Positions 33,691 to 43,491 of a stretch of 64,000 nucleotides of DNA are shown here, one piece after another (position 1 is the stretch's first letter; each line of letters starts with the position of its first letter). The notes beneath the pieces were generated by a model. The model was given only the letters and a program-made list of their open reading frames with translations, did not search any database and was not told the origin of the DNA. The translations under genes were made by a program, and so were the position numbers. This DNA is from Acidobacteriota bacterium (GTDB taxonomy: Bacteria; Acidobacteriota; Blastocatellia; Pyrinomonadales; Pyrinomonadaceae). The stretch spans positions 938,501-1,002,500 of the forward strand of contig JADJBB010000025.1 in assembly GCA_016703965.1 (NCBI GenBank), in the 5' to 3' direction.

Positions 33691-36600
33691 CTATTCAACC
33701 CTTACAAAATCAGTTCCCGTCCGTCCGAACGTCTCCGGATGATACATCTCCTCGGCTTTCGCTGGTGGAACTACGAACACACCCGGCGTCGTCGCACGAG
33801 TGACGTACGAGTAGTTATAAACACCTTCCCAGAGCAAGCCGGTAAACGCTTCGGCTCGTTCGTCCCGGAAGTTTTGGTGTTCGAACCAGTTTTGACGCCA
33901 CCAGTAATAGTTGCGGCCGATCGAGCGGCTGCCGACTTCGAGAACGCTGGTCGCGTTGTTGTCGGCCGGGATCGCTTCGGTAACGGCGAGGCCGGGATTT
34001 AGCACTTCAAGTCCGGCGGGCAGTGGATCGACCAGGGCGACGTGATAACGGCGAGCCTGTGCAACCATCGTTAGCCTGACTCGTACCCTCGCACCGGCTT
34101 TGATCGTCCAGCTTCCGTCGGGATTTTGCTTGACGTCGGCCTTGTCATCGACCGCCTCGTATTTTCTGAGAACCGTAAATCCGTAATCAGCCGGATCGAG
34201 TTTCAGGTTTTTCGGGGCGTATTTCATGCCGATGCGGTAATAGAGCCGTCCGGCACCTTGTTTGTCAAGGATCAGGTTCGACGTTCCGCCCTGATCGACG
34301 AGATACGACATCGGAATGTTGATCTCGTTCGAATCGATCGAACGTCCCTTGAACACCTGTTCGCCCGCATACGTATTGCCGAGCCAGACGCGGGTCACAA
34401 AATCCGGCGTGACCTTTTCAAACGCGTTGAAGTACTTATCGAGCGCCAGCAGGATAAAGACGTTCTCCTGCGTATTCGACCATGCACCTTTGGTCCGGTG
34501 ATCGAGCAGGCCGCGGACGAGCTTCGGAATGAGGTCGTTCTTTGGATCTGCTTTGATCATCGCCTCGAGCAAGACGCCGTCGGCACGGCGGTTCGAGTAC
34601 ATGATGAGCCATGCACCATCGCCGTAGTTGGTGACGAAGTTAGCGGTCGCCGCCGTCTCGGTCGTGCGGTTCATCAGATGTCTGATGATCGCTTCGACCT
34701 CGACTTTCGATCCCGGATCGTTCGCCAGTACCGAAAGCACCCATCCCAACGCCTCAAAAGGCATTTTCTCTATCGTGGCTTCGGCCAGCAATTTCTTCGC
34801 CTTCGCCGCGTCCTTGTCGCCCATCAGGTCTCGGATGTACAAAGCGTATGCCGAGATCGTCCAGCGGACTTCGGGGGAATTTTTATACCATTCGTCAAAA
34901 TGCTTCTCGACGTCCTTGAGATAAGGCTTGGTCTTGTTGAGCATGTCGTCGGGCACCTTGTAGCCTTTCTGTTTGGCGAGAGCCAGAGCGTGAGCGACGT
35001 GGATCGTGAGGAATGGATATTCATAACGCTCCTTGTCACGCTTCCACAGGCCAAAGCTGCCGTCGCTTCGCTGTCGCGACTGCAGGATCTCGATATCGCG
35101 GGCGTAGTATGACTCGAGCTGTTCCTTGGTCGGCATGTCCTTAGCCTTGAAAGCCGACAGAACGTCACGCATCGCGGCGATCGAGATCATTCGCGATGAT
35201 ATCTGCTCTGAGCAGGCGTACGGATAATTCGTTAGATATAGGAACGCATCGGTCAGCTCCTGAAGCTGTGTCGACGACGTCGTAACATCCAAACCACCAA
35301 ACTGCGGATAAACATCGCCCGGCGTCTGCACCGGCTGAATTATCGCCCCGTTCTGATCCGTCGTGCCATAGGTCGCAAAAGCCTCAGTCGTCGCCGGTGT
35401 CCAAACCGGTAAGCTAATTTCAGCCGCATCGCTGAATTTGCCGGATGAGACCGCGAACTGGAATCTCGCCGTTCCGGCTTTGATCGTCGTGACCGGAAAA
35501 CGAACCTCGGCACGGTCGTTGGCCTTGATCAGAACGCGTCGACCCGCACTGCCAGTACCGCCTGCGGTAGCGGGCGGGGTTGTGGCGCCGGGGTTCGAGG
35601 CCCCACCCGCTACCGCAGGTGGTACCGACACGAACGCCGCATTAGTCGCCCTCACAACAATGTCCACCGCCATATCCTTATTCGTCTGATTCTGGATAAC
35701 GACCGGCAGGTCAGCCTTATCGCCGAAGTTCATAAACCTCGGAGCCGAGGGCCGCACCATCAGCGGCTGTTTGGCCGTGATGTTCGATTCCGATTTACCA
35801 AACCGTTTGCCCGTATCGACCGCGACCGCCGTGATGCGATACCGCGTCAGATTATCAGGCAGCTTGATATCAACCACCGCACGGCCATTGGAATCGGTGC
35901 GAACCGATGGCGAGAATTTAGCAAGGGCGTTGAAATTCTGACGGAGATTTATCGGCGTGTCTGGTGATTGAGCTTTCTCTTCCGCCGAAAACTCGTCACG
36001 CTCGACGGCTCGATTTGCTTCCTTTTTCATCGCCGAAGGCTTTGCCGCAGCCCTGCCCAAAACCCCGCTCGGCATATTTTGAGTTGCGATACCTGCGTCC
36101 ATCATCGCGCCTTCGGTGGCTGGTGGAGGCGGGGCTAGCTTAATATCCTCCGGATTTCCAAGCAATATCTGCTGCCTCGAATGATGATCCGTCACTCCGG
36201 TCGCCCGTGCCGTGTAGAACGTGTCCATAGGATTTCCGATCACGTATCGCGACAAAGCGAGTACACTCTCGTCTACCACGACGACCGCAACTTCACTGTT
36301 TGCAACAGGTTCGCCGCGACTGTCCTTGACCTGAATGTTGACCTTCGTCTCGCCGCCGGGGACGAGTGTTTTGTCCACAGGCTCGCTCGAAACGGTCAGT
36401 TTGCGCGAAGCAGTTGAGATCGCGAGATTGATATTCCCCGACGCGAATGCCGGGCGTTTCGCGAGCTTCGGATCGACCTCGCCCTTGTCATTCGAACGCT
36501 CTTCAGCCCCGACCAGATCGACCTGAGCGTAGATGTTCGGCAGATATTTTTCTTCAAGCGGAATTTTTAGCGTGATCGACGAATCCTTCATCGAGAAACG

Positions 36601-39600
36601 CTCGGTTTTCACGATGCCGTCGCGGCGCAAAGTCAGGACGCCTTCGGCTGGGGTGAACGGTGCGATCACGAGCAGCTCGGCAACATCGCCGGGTGCAAAA
36701 TCCTTTTTCGACGGGATGATCTGCACTTCTTCCTGCTCGACATTCCGTTTCGGCGGCTGTTTTCCGCCCGGAACCCAGATCGTCAGTTCGCTCTCATTGA
36801 ACCGCTCGCGGTCGTCCATCACGGTTGCGGTGATCGTGTAGCGTCCACCCTGTTTCGCGAAGAACAAGCATTTCTGTGCCTTATCGGTCGATTTGACGGT
36901 GCAGTTCTGCTCGTCAATGACCTTTTCGCTCCAGCTTCCCTTGTCGAAGACCCAATCTTTGAGAACAGCCTTGATATCGGCGTCCTTGCCGGCGACAAGT
37001 TTCCCGTCGAGGTCGGAAACGATCGTTTCAACCTCCATCTTCTCGCCCTTTTGGACGAAAGTTCGCGGCGTTCGGATCCCGACATAAAGATCGGCCGGAT
37101 GTACCAGCAGCGAAGTCGTACTCGACCACGCCTGGCGGTTGACGTCCATCACCGACGAAGCGGCGGTGATCGTGTACGGACGCGGTGGTTTGACCGATTC
37201 AAAATCGATTTTCAGCAAATGCTTGCCGCCCGCATCAGTTACTCCTTTGAAATACTGCGAATTCCCGCCGTAATAACCACCGCCATAAATATCGCCTCGC
37301 CACCACGGCGTCCACGTGCCGAACGTGTAATCGTCACGGTTCGGCGGTGTGAAATTCGTCGGAGTAGCGGTCACGGTCCAGTTGGTCTCGGCGTTCGCAA
37401 GGCCGCCGCCGGCGTAGTATTTTGCCTCGACCGACAGCAAAGCCTTGCCGCCGACAAAGTGCGGAGCCTCGGTCTCGACCTTGCTCGTCACCTCAAATTC
37501 CGGCCGGCGAAATTCCTGTATCTGAAATTCGTGATAATACGTATTTCCCGAATACGAACTGCTCGTCGACATCTCGATCCGGCAATTGCCCAGATTTGCG
37601 TTGTCAGGCAGCGTGAATTTGAAATCGAACGCACCGAAAGCGTTGAGATTTGCCGTACCTTTTCCGATCTCGTTATTTCGGGGATCTTTGATCGAATACT
37701 TCACGCCACTCGCACCATCGCCGAGCCCTTCGACATCGCCGAACTTGCCGCCCGTGACCTTGCGAATGTAGCCTTTTACCGCGACTTCCTCTTTCGGCTT
37801 GTACATTTTGCGGTCGTCAAATACGAACCAACGCAGGTAATCAGGCTGTGCTTTTTTGAACCAATTACCCGACTGCTGCCAATAATAATCGGCATTTTCC
37901 GGCAGGAACGAAACATCTTTACCGCGTCTAGCAATGAGAATATTCTGCGAGCTTGGGGACGCCGTATCCGGAAGTTGCAGCCGCATAATGCCATTCTCGC
38001 CGGTCCGGTTCGTCTGAGCCTCGGTTATCGTCTCGACCTCGGCAGCAGTGCCGTCCTCGTTGATCGATTCTGTCTCACCGGCACTCGGTCCGCCGGCTCC
38101 GGTTACCCAATCCCAGACCGTTTGCAGAATTCCTTTGTCTTCGGTTTCAGCAACATTTCCGCTGACAACACCTTTCCCGTTGGGAAAGATCGAAAGCTCA
38201 ACTCCCGACAGTGATTTGCCGGTTTTAAGGTCCGACGCAAAACCGACAAGTTCCGTGCTGTCAACAAATGCATCCAAACCGATCTGTGTTGCCTGCAGCC
38301 ACGTAAAAACTCGCGTACGGTCGTATTTGTCGCGTTTGACGGTCGGTTCGATGTCGATGATGACGTTGCCGAAGCCGCCGTCGAGCGCCGGCGAAACGTC
38401 GATCCGGGTCTCGACCATCTCGTCCGGTTTAGCGGCGATGTTCACCGTTTTGTCCGAGACCAGCTTTCCCGGGATCGCCGGACGCTTTCCATCGTCATAG
38501 TTGATGTGGCGGACATAGTCCTGAAACATCGGCCAATCTTCAGGGCGGACCTGATAAAGCTTGACCTTTGCGGAGTTGTGATTGGTCGAATAGATCGAGA
38601 ACGTCGCCTTCGCGTTCGGATCCATCACGGTCATAAAACCGCCCTGAGCGTAAAGATTCGAATCCGCCGAACCGACCTTGATCGTCGCCGTCGCGTTCTT
38701 ACCGAGGCTCTGGCCAAAAATATCCGAGATCGCACCGTCAACCGTGATCGTGTAGGTCGTTTTGCCCTTTTTGTAACCGTTGATGTAGACGTAATTTCCC
38801 GAAGGATAGATCTGCAAGCCCTCGACCGCCGGCTCGACCTTGATCATTTCCTTGGTAAATTTCGAAGCGTCGAGCGAGTTGTTGAATTCGAGAGCCCAGT
38901 TCGTGAAGGGCGTGCAGTTCTTGTTCTCACGCCAACCACACCAGCCGCCGTTGAATTTCAGTGCCGTGTATGTCTGAAACGCAAACGACTGTGCCGCCGT
39001 CGTCGTCAAAGGCCCTTCAGCCGAAGCAGTTCCCTTTTCAACCGTCACCTGGATCGTCGACGCCGCGGGTAACGCATTCTCGGTCAAACCGTCCGAATTT
39101 AATGCGCGAAAAGCTAACCAACGCTTCGGCTGCGCTTGTTTCGACGTATAGTTGATCGTGCTGTCTGCATTGATCTCAGCTTCGGTTGCGAGACGTATCG
39201 GCAGTTTCTTTCCGCCAGCAATGACCGAGATCGTCCGCAAAACTACTTCAGGATTCACATCCTGATCGAATGACAGATACATCAACGCATCGCGTTTTGT
39301 GATACCGCCATTCGGTATCATCTGCTCGACCTTCGGCGGCGGAGTAGTGAAAGTCCATGTAAAATCTTTTGCCAAAACCTGTCCGGTGGCTGATTTCGTA
39401 CCTGCGGGAACGCGAGCCGTAAACTTCGTCGCCATCGGAAAACGCTTCGTCGTGTCGAACATCAGCGTCTTCGTCCCCAGCCAACGCCAGTTGCCTTCGA
39501 CCTGGGGCGTCAGTTCGACGGGCGTCACTTTCGCTGCCTGTTCCTGTGAAGTGACAGCAACCATCGGATGCGAAAACGTCACATTCAGATCCGGAGCCAG

Positions 39601-40035
39601 CGGAACTTCCCCCTCAGGCGACCAGCGGATGACCTGCAACGTCTGCCCCGAAGTATCGACCTTCGGCGTACCGCGGCCGTCGTCCGATGGGAACTTAACA
39701 GGCAGTTTGTTGCCAGTCTTCGGCGCGGGCAGCGTCCCGACGCGTTTGGCAAAATCGGTCTGATCGTCCGTCGCGGCCTTGATCTCAGGAATGCGTTTTA
39801 GCAGGTCGGCCTTTTCCTTTTCGCTGATCGGGTCGGTCGAGGGCAGCTGCTGTTTCTCACGCGTTTCCGCACCTTCGACACCTTCGCTAAGTCTGAATTT
39901 CAGCCCGCCGGGCACATCTTTCATACGCTGTTCCATCGCCCTCCCAATAACCTGACCGTGAGCAACCATGCTCGCGGGCGCAATAAATCCCAGATAAATA
40001 GCTAATATTAACGTCGCTGAAATAAGCTTTTGCAT
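33691..40035 (-). CDS. Bacterial alpha-2-macroglobulin with thioester motif
   Basis: This 2114-residue exported protein is a bacterial alpha-2-macroglobulin, thought to trap host or rival proteases in the periplasm or at the surface. A signal peptide (MQKLISATL...MVAHGQ) is followed by macroglobulin and Ig-like domains. The bait/A2M region has NFNALAKFSPSVRTDSNG and the thioester domain has YPYACSEQ (Cys1608), an intact CxEQ site. It ends without a transmembrane anchor. The ATG at 40035 follows AAGGGA; 39 further upstream codons are not supported. A 79-bp palindrome is inserted in frame (residues about 1469-1495) between macroglobulin-type strands just before the thioester domain. No pbpC, its common partner, is nearby. 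Confidence 0.92.
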   Translation of the reverse strand: MQKLISATLILAIYLGFIAPASMVAHGQVIGRAMEQRMKDVPGGLKFRLSEGVEGAETREKQQLPSTDPISEKEKADLLKRIPEIKAATDDQTDFAKRVGTLPAPKTGNKLPVKFPSDDGRGTPKVDTSGQTLQVIRWSPEGEVPLAPDLNVTFSHPMVAVTSQEQAAKVTPVELTPQVEGNWRWLGTKTLMFDTTKRFPMATKFTARVPAGTKSATGQVLAKDFTWTFTTPPPKVEQMIPNGGITKRDALMYLSFDQDVNPEVVLRTISVIAGGKKLPIRLATEAEINADSTINYTSKQAQPKRWLAFRALNSDGLTENALPAASTIQVTVEKGTASAEGPLTTTAAQSFAFQTYTALKFNGGWCGWRENKNCTPFTNWALEFNNSLDASKFTKEMIKVEPAVEGLQIYPSGNYVYINGYKKGKTTYTITVDGAISDIFGQSLGKNATATIKVGSADSNLYAQGGFMTVMDPNAKATFSIYSTNHNSAKVKLYQVRPEDWPMFQDYVRHINYDDGKRPAIPGKLVSDKTVNIAAKPDEMVETRIDVSPALDGGFGNVIIDIEPTVKRDKYDRTRVFTWLQATQIGLDAFVDSTELVGFASDLKTGKSLSGVELSIFPNGKGVVSGNVAETEDKGILQTVWDWVTGAGGPSAGETESINEDGTAAEVETITEAQTNRTGENGIMRLQLPDTASPSSQNILIARRGKDVSFLPENADYYWQQSGNWFKKAQPDYLRWFVFDDRKMYKPKEEVAVKGYIRKVTGGKFGDVEGLGDGASGVKYSIKDPRNNEIGKGTANLNAFGAFDFKFTLPDNANLGNCRIEMSTSSSYSGNTYYHEFQIQEFRRPEFEVTSKVETEAPHFVGGKALLSVEAKYYAGGGLANAETNWTVTATPTNFTPPNRDDYTFGTWTPWWRGDIYGGGYYGGNSQYFKGVTDAGGKHLLKIDFESVKPPRPYTITAASSVMDVNRQAWSSTTSLLVHPADLYVGIRTPRTFVQKGEKMEVETIVSDLDGKLVAGKDADIKAVLKDWVFDKGSWSEKVIDEQNCTVKSTDKAQKCLFFAKQGGRYTITATVMDDRERFNESELTIWVPGGKQPPKRNVEQEEVQIIPSKKDFAPGDVAELLVIAPFTPAEGVLTLRRDGIVKTERFSMKDSSITLKIPLEEKYLPNIYAQVDLVGAEERSNDKGEVDPKLAKRPAFASGNINLAISTASRKLTVSSEPVDKTLVPGGETKVNIQVKDSRGEPVANSEVAVVVVDESVLALSRYVIGNPMDTFYTARATGVTDHHSRQQILLGNPEDIKLAPPPPATEGAMMDAGIATQNMPSGVLGRAAAKPSAMKKEANRAVERDEFSAEEKAQSPDTPINLRQNFNALAKFSPSVRTDSNGRAVVDIKLPDNLTRYRITAVAVDTGKRFGKSESNITAKQPLMVRPSAPRFMNFGDKADLPVVIQNQTNKDMAVDIVVRATNAAFVSVPPAVAGGASNPGATTPPATAGGTGSAGRRVLIKANDRAEVRFPVTTIKAGTARFQFAVSSGKFSDAAEISLPVWTPATTEAFATYGTTDQNGAIIQPVQTPGDVYPQFGGLDVTTSSTQLQELTDAFLYLTNYPYACSEQISSRMISIAAMRDVLSAFKAKDMPTKEQLESYYARDIEILQSRQRSDGSFGLWKRDKERYEYPFLTIHVAHALALAKQKGYKVPDDMLNKTKPYLKDVEKHFDEWYKNSPEVRWTISAYALYIRDLMGDKDAAKAKKLLAEATIEKMPFEALGWVLSVLANDPGSKVEVEAIIRHLMNRTTETAATANFVTNYGDGAWLIMYSNRRADGVLLEAMIKADPKNDLIPKLVRGLLDHRTKGAWSNTQENVFILLALDKYFNAFEKVTPDFVTRVWLGNTYAGEQVFKGRSIDSNEINIPMSYLVDQGGTSNLILDKQGAGRLYYRIGMKYAPKNLKLDPADYGFTVLRKYEAVDDKADVKQNPDGSWTIKAGARVRVRLTMVAQARRYHVALVDPLPAGLEVLNPGLAVTEAIPADNNATSVLEVGSRSIGRNYYWWRQNWFEHQNFRDERAEAFTGLLWEGVYNYSYVTRATTPGVFVVPPAKAEEMYHPETFGRTGTDFVRVE
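35551..35629 (-). repeat. In-frame palindromic element, copy in alpha-2-macroglobulin gene
   Basis: Read on the coding (minus) strand it begins GTCGGTACCACCTGCGGTAG, and its left arm is identical to the uvrC copy over 29 bases. The right arm differs by about one base and the loop is divergent. It encodes SVPPAVAGG, eight variable residues, then PPATAGGT in the same frame as in the uvrC-like gene. Confidence 0.85.
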
Positions 40036-40129
40036 TGTAATATCGTCCCTTGTCCAAGTTCTGCGGCGAGATAAACCTCGCTTTTCTCTATCATCGGAAC
40101 GCATGCCGCGGTGAGTTCTTGCAGCATCT

Positions 40130-41482
40130 TCAGAATCCTTCAAGGATCGCAAGGGCCGTTTCCCCGCCGCCGGACGTTATGTTGACGAGCGACCCAGCGG
40201 CAAGCCGAACCATACCGCCCTCGACGTTTCCACGGAACAAGAACGGATCAAAATCGACGGTGAGCGACTCGATCCTTGCCTCGCCATTCATGAAGACCGG
40301 AATATCGGTTTTCTCGACCAAAACCCTTTCCTGCACGATGTAATGGGCTTGTAGGGCCACGGCAATTGCATCATCCCATTCGGCCTCTGAACTGTCCCAT
40401 CCAAAATAGATGCCCTTGCCACCATATTCGTCGTTGGGCTTGAGGACAAATTGATCACGTCCGGCCCTAATGAACTCGACGAGCTCCACCGATCCTCCTT
40501 TGTAGGTTGTTTGGCCGTATCTAAAATTACGGGTCCACGGCACATGGCGGCCGATCGTGGCAAGTTGTTCCGAGCTAAAAAGCTGGCTGTACCGCGGGTC
40601 AGTTAGGACCGCAAAACTTGCTTTCTTATGTGGGATCTTTGAGCGGAAGGAATTAACCATACAAACATTTCCATCCGAACACGCTTGATAAAGTGAGTGG
40701 GTCTCGTCAAATCGTTCAAGAAACTCGTGTATTAGAACGCGCTTGAAAAAAATGTCGATATCGAAATCCCCGGCGATCAAGGACGAGTTTTTATACTCGA
40801 GTTCCCCAGGTACACAGATCTTCGTCGAATATCCTCGGGTCTCGAAATACTCTTCCAGAATTACAAACTCCGGCCGCGTTGAGACTCCATCCCAATCAAC
40901 GATAGCAATGTTCGGCTTTTGCTTCTTCCCTCCAAAGTCGCGATATGCGCTGTCGAGTACATCGAGCAAGCGTATCTGCGGCTGCGGGTAATGGTGCTGA
41001 TTATCCTGAAGGAACTGATCGACGATCGGCACGTTCGTAAATAATCGCTCCAGCGCTGCCTGATCACCGATGCCCGCAGGATTCTCGCCATTATATTCAA
41101 GAAAAGCGAAACCGTCCGCCGTCAGAAAAGTATCGAGCCGACTGTTAATTGATACATCCAAATAGCCAGTTTCGAGTCGTGCCCAACGTTCCTCTTTTTC
41201 AGAGACGCCAAGCTCCGACATGATCTCCGGATGGTCCAGAGCCGCTCGAGTGAGCGAAACAAAAGCCCCGTTGAGAGTCGAAGCCGCGTGCCGGATCGCG
41301 TTGTATCTGGATTCGGCAAGAAAATACGGCCTGAGGAATGGGCATATAGGCCGCTCTCCGTGCAGAATTCCGGAACTCCTTTGAATGGATTCCAACCGCC
41401 CGAAAAGGTCCGTGTCGAGCCTATGCTCATTCAGCAATTTTTCATCCAGATCGTTGACAAGTTTTTGGAGGGTAAGTGACAT
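40130..41482 (-). CDS. Circularly permuted ATP-grasp-like enzyme
   Basis: This 450-residue protein resembles the circularly permuted ATP-grasp group (relatives of glutathionylspermidine synthase and DUF407-type proteins), which join a carboxylate to an amine using ATP. Suggestive segments are FLEYNGENPAGIGDQAALER (about 135), VDWDGVSTRPEF, and the nucleotide-binding FVLKPNDEYGGKGIYFGW (about 350). The exact substrate is unknown. The start MSLTLQKLVND (41482) has AAGGAAAC just before it; nine upstream residues are unlikely. It is 94 bases from the alpha-2-macroglobulin start and divergent from pspA across a 208-base gap, near a second ATP-grasp gene. Confidence 0.72.
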   Translation of the reverse strand: MSLTLQKLVNDLDEKLLNEHRLDTDLFGRLESIQRSSGILHGERPICPFLRPYFLAESRYNAIRHAASTLNGAFVSLTRAALDHPEIMSELGVSEKEERWARLETGYLDVSINSRLDTFLTADGFAFLEYNGENPAGIGDQAALERLFTNVPIVDQFLQDNQHHYPQPQIRLLDVLDSAYRDFGGKKQKPNIAIVDWDGVSTRPEFVILEEYFETRGYSTKICVPGELEYKNSSLIAGDFDIDIFFKRVLIHEFLERFDETHSLYQACSDGNVCMVNSFRSKIPHKKASFAVLTDPRYSQLFSSEQLATIGRHVPWTRNFRYGQTTYKGGSVELVEFIRAGRDQFVLKPNDEYGGKGIYFGWDSSEAEWDDAIAVALQAHYIVQERVLVEKTDIPVFMNGEARIESLTVDFDPFLFRGNVEGGMVRLAAGSLVNITSGGGETALAILEGF

Positions 41483-41690
41483 TTGTTTCCTTGCAAAGCC
41501 CGCGCGCAACTACTGTAAACCAGTTGATGCAAAAACCCAATTGAGTCGCTCTGTTTGCGGGCATATTCTCTTTCCTTAATTAAATTTCCTGTTATACTGT
41601 TCTGGAATTTGCAACTTTGCGTTTTCGTGTATCGTAAGGGATTTGGCGATTATTTGTGGTAACACATTTTTTGAGGAGCGAATAGTAAAA

Positions 41691-42476
41691 ATGGGATTGT
41701 GGGCAAGAATCAGTAGAGTTTTTCGGGCGAGTACGGGAGCGGCGTTAGACAAGATCGAGAATCCGGAACTCGTGCTGCAGCAGACGATCCGCGACATGCG
41801 CGATCGCGTACCGGAATTGAACAATTCCGTCGCACAGGTCATGGCGACTGAGCGTTTGCTGCTCAAGCAGAAAGAGAATCTCTCGAGCCAGGTCGTTGAC
41901 CTCGATTCCAAAATCAAAGCCTCAGTAAAAATGGGCCGCGACGACATTGCGACCGCCTACATCGGTCAGCTCCAGCAGGCTCAGATCGATCTCGAACGGA
42001 CCTCAGCTCAGGCTGAGCAGGCACAGATCTCTTCGAAACAGGCACTAAAGGCACGAGACAACTACGTGCTGAACATGAAGAAACGCAGTGCCGAGGCGAT
42101 GCAGCTGATCAGTGCCGCCAAACAGGCGAAACTGCAGGAACAGCTTGCCCAGACGATGGACACGTTCAACATCGGCGACGATTCCTCGACATTCAACGAA
42201 ATGCGAGAAAAGATCGACCGCCGCGTTGCCGCAGCCGAAGCCAAATTACAGCTCGGAGCCAGCAACGTCGACGCCCAGATGCAGGACATCGAACGCGAGG
42301 CGATGGACATTCAGATGCAGGACAAACTGCTCGAATATAAGGCACAAATGGGAATGCTTGGTGCCGGAACCCCCGAGCCGAGCAAGCAGATCTCGGCAAA
42401 TTCCAGCGTTCAGGAAGCCGAAGTTCTAAATACATCGATATTTGATGAAACAAACGAAAAAAGTCATTCGAACTGA
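41691..42476 (+). CDS. pspA: PspA/IM30 family membrane-stress protein
   Basis: This 261-residue protein has the amphipathic N-terminal helix and long coiled coil of PspA/Vipp1, which form ESCRT-III-like assemblies that protect membranes. It opens MGLWARISRVFRASTGAALDKIENPELVLQQ and runs as heptad helices to about residue 215. A short Ser/Glu-rich tail follows. GAGGAG lies about 13 bases upstream of the chosen ATG at 41691; a longer frame from 41643 is unlike the family. The next gene, 53 bases away, encodes a membrane coiled-coil protein, and an ATP-grasp gene follows, suggesting one stress-related set. Confidence 0.9.
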   Translation: MGLWARISRVFRASTGAALDKIENPELVLQQTIRDMRDRVPELNNSVAQVMATERLLLKQKENLSSQVVDLDSKIKASVKMGRDDIATAYIGQLQQAQIDLERTSAQAEQAQISSKQALKARDNYVLNMKKRSAEAMQLISAAKQAKLQEQLAQTMDTFNIGDDSSTFNEMREKIDRRVAAAEAKLQLGASNVDAQMQDIEREAMDIQMQDKLLEYKAQMGMLGAGTPEPSKQISANSSVQEAEVLNTSIFDETNEKSHSN

Positions 42477-42529
42477 TCGGAATAGTTCTTTCGAACCCTT
42501 GAGCGTCAATTTGCATCTGTTAGTTTGAT

Positions 42530-43378
42530 ATGGCTGATATAGCGAAATACCGGCAGGACATGACGAAATTTGAACAGAGCTATGCGAAAGCAGCTCTGAA
42601 AGAGCCCGTGAATTTTTGGGGGCTCGCCGGTTTTCTTGTGGCCGCCGCCTACACGGGCAGCGTCATTCCGCTGCTGATAGCTTTGATCTGCGAAGCCCTG
42701 TATGTTGTGATAGTTCCCAATCTGCCGATGTACCGCAGCCTTGTTCAGAATCGAGAAAAGCAACGCCGTCTAAAGGAACACACGGACGGCCGCGAAAAGC
42801 TGATCAAATCGTTTACGCCCCGTGAACGCGAAGCGGTCGAATACCTTCGCTGGCTCAAGGATAAGATCCAGGACAACTACACGAAATTTACCGGTGCGGG
42901 CCAACTGCCTTCGAACCTGAAAGCTCTTGACCAGCGTTGGGAAGATTTCGTCGACCTGCTCGATGTTTACCGCCGCCGAAAACAGCATCTGAAATCGATC
43001 AACCGCCAGGCCGTTCACAACCAGCTTTCACAGGCTTTTCGTGCGATGGAGAGTGCCGGTGACGAAAAGACCAAACGCATTCAACAGACCAATGTAGAGA
43101 TCCTCAAACGCCGGGTCAACTCGTTTGACGAGATCGAACGCAGCGTAAAGCTCGTTGAAGGCCAGCTCCAATCGATCGAAAACTTCTTCAGCTACCTCAA
43201 CGACGAGATTGTCACCATCTCAACACCTGAGAAATTCTCGCTCCTAGACTTTGAGCAGCTTTCCGATTCAATCGCCATGACCAAGCAAATGCTTGATGCA
43301 ACTGCTGATGAAGTTGGAGCACTCGATTCCTATAACCGCGAGATGGGAAATCTGGAATTGCTCCCTGGTGCAAAATAA
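42530..43378 (+). CDS. Two-helix membrane protein with coiled coil, next to pspA
   Basis: I do not recognise the family. The 282-residue product has a short N-terminal part and a hydrophobic hairpin (about 28-68, FWGLAGFLVAAAYTGSVIPLLIALICEALYVVIVP read as two segments). A cytoplasmic region follows that is almost all alpha-helical, charged and coiled-coil-like (REREAVEYLRWLKDKIQ, VKLVEGQLQSIENFF). It sits 53 bases after pspA on the same strand. Placement suggests it is a membrane partner or anchor of PspA; this is inference. The start MADIAKYRQDM follows the pspA stop closely and lies just inside a possible short leader. Confidence 0.72.
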   Translation: MADIAKYRQDMTKFEQSYAKAALKEPVNFWGLAGFLVAAAYTGSVIPLLIALICEALYVVIVPNLPMYRSLVQNREKQRRLKEHTDGREKLIKSFTPREREAVEYLRWLKDKIQDNYTKFTGAGQLPSNLKALDQRWEDFVDLLDVYRRRKQHLKSINRQAVHNQLSQAFRAMESAGDEKTKRIQQTNVEILKRRVNSFDEIERSVKLVEGQLQSIENFFSYLNDEIVTISTPEKFSLLDFEQLSDSIAMTKQMLDATADEVGALDSYNREMGNLELLPGAK

Positions 43379-43477
43379 CATCTTCATAAATTCCAAAACG
43401 TGATTCTTGCCTCAGTTTTGTATTTGGACTAATATTAAAGATTTCAGACTGGTCTGAGATTTTAATAATTAGCCATA

Positions 43478-43483
43478 TATAAT
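43478..43483 (+). promoter_or_regulatory. -10 box directly before ATP-grasp gene
   Basis: TATAAT ends eight bases before the ATG at 43492. No ribosome binding site is seen, and an inverted repeat (CAGACTGGTCTG) lies about 20 bases further upstream. A near-leaderless transcript separate from pspA is likely. Confidence 0.45.
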
Positions 43484-43491
43484 CTAAACAT

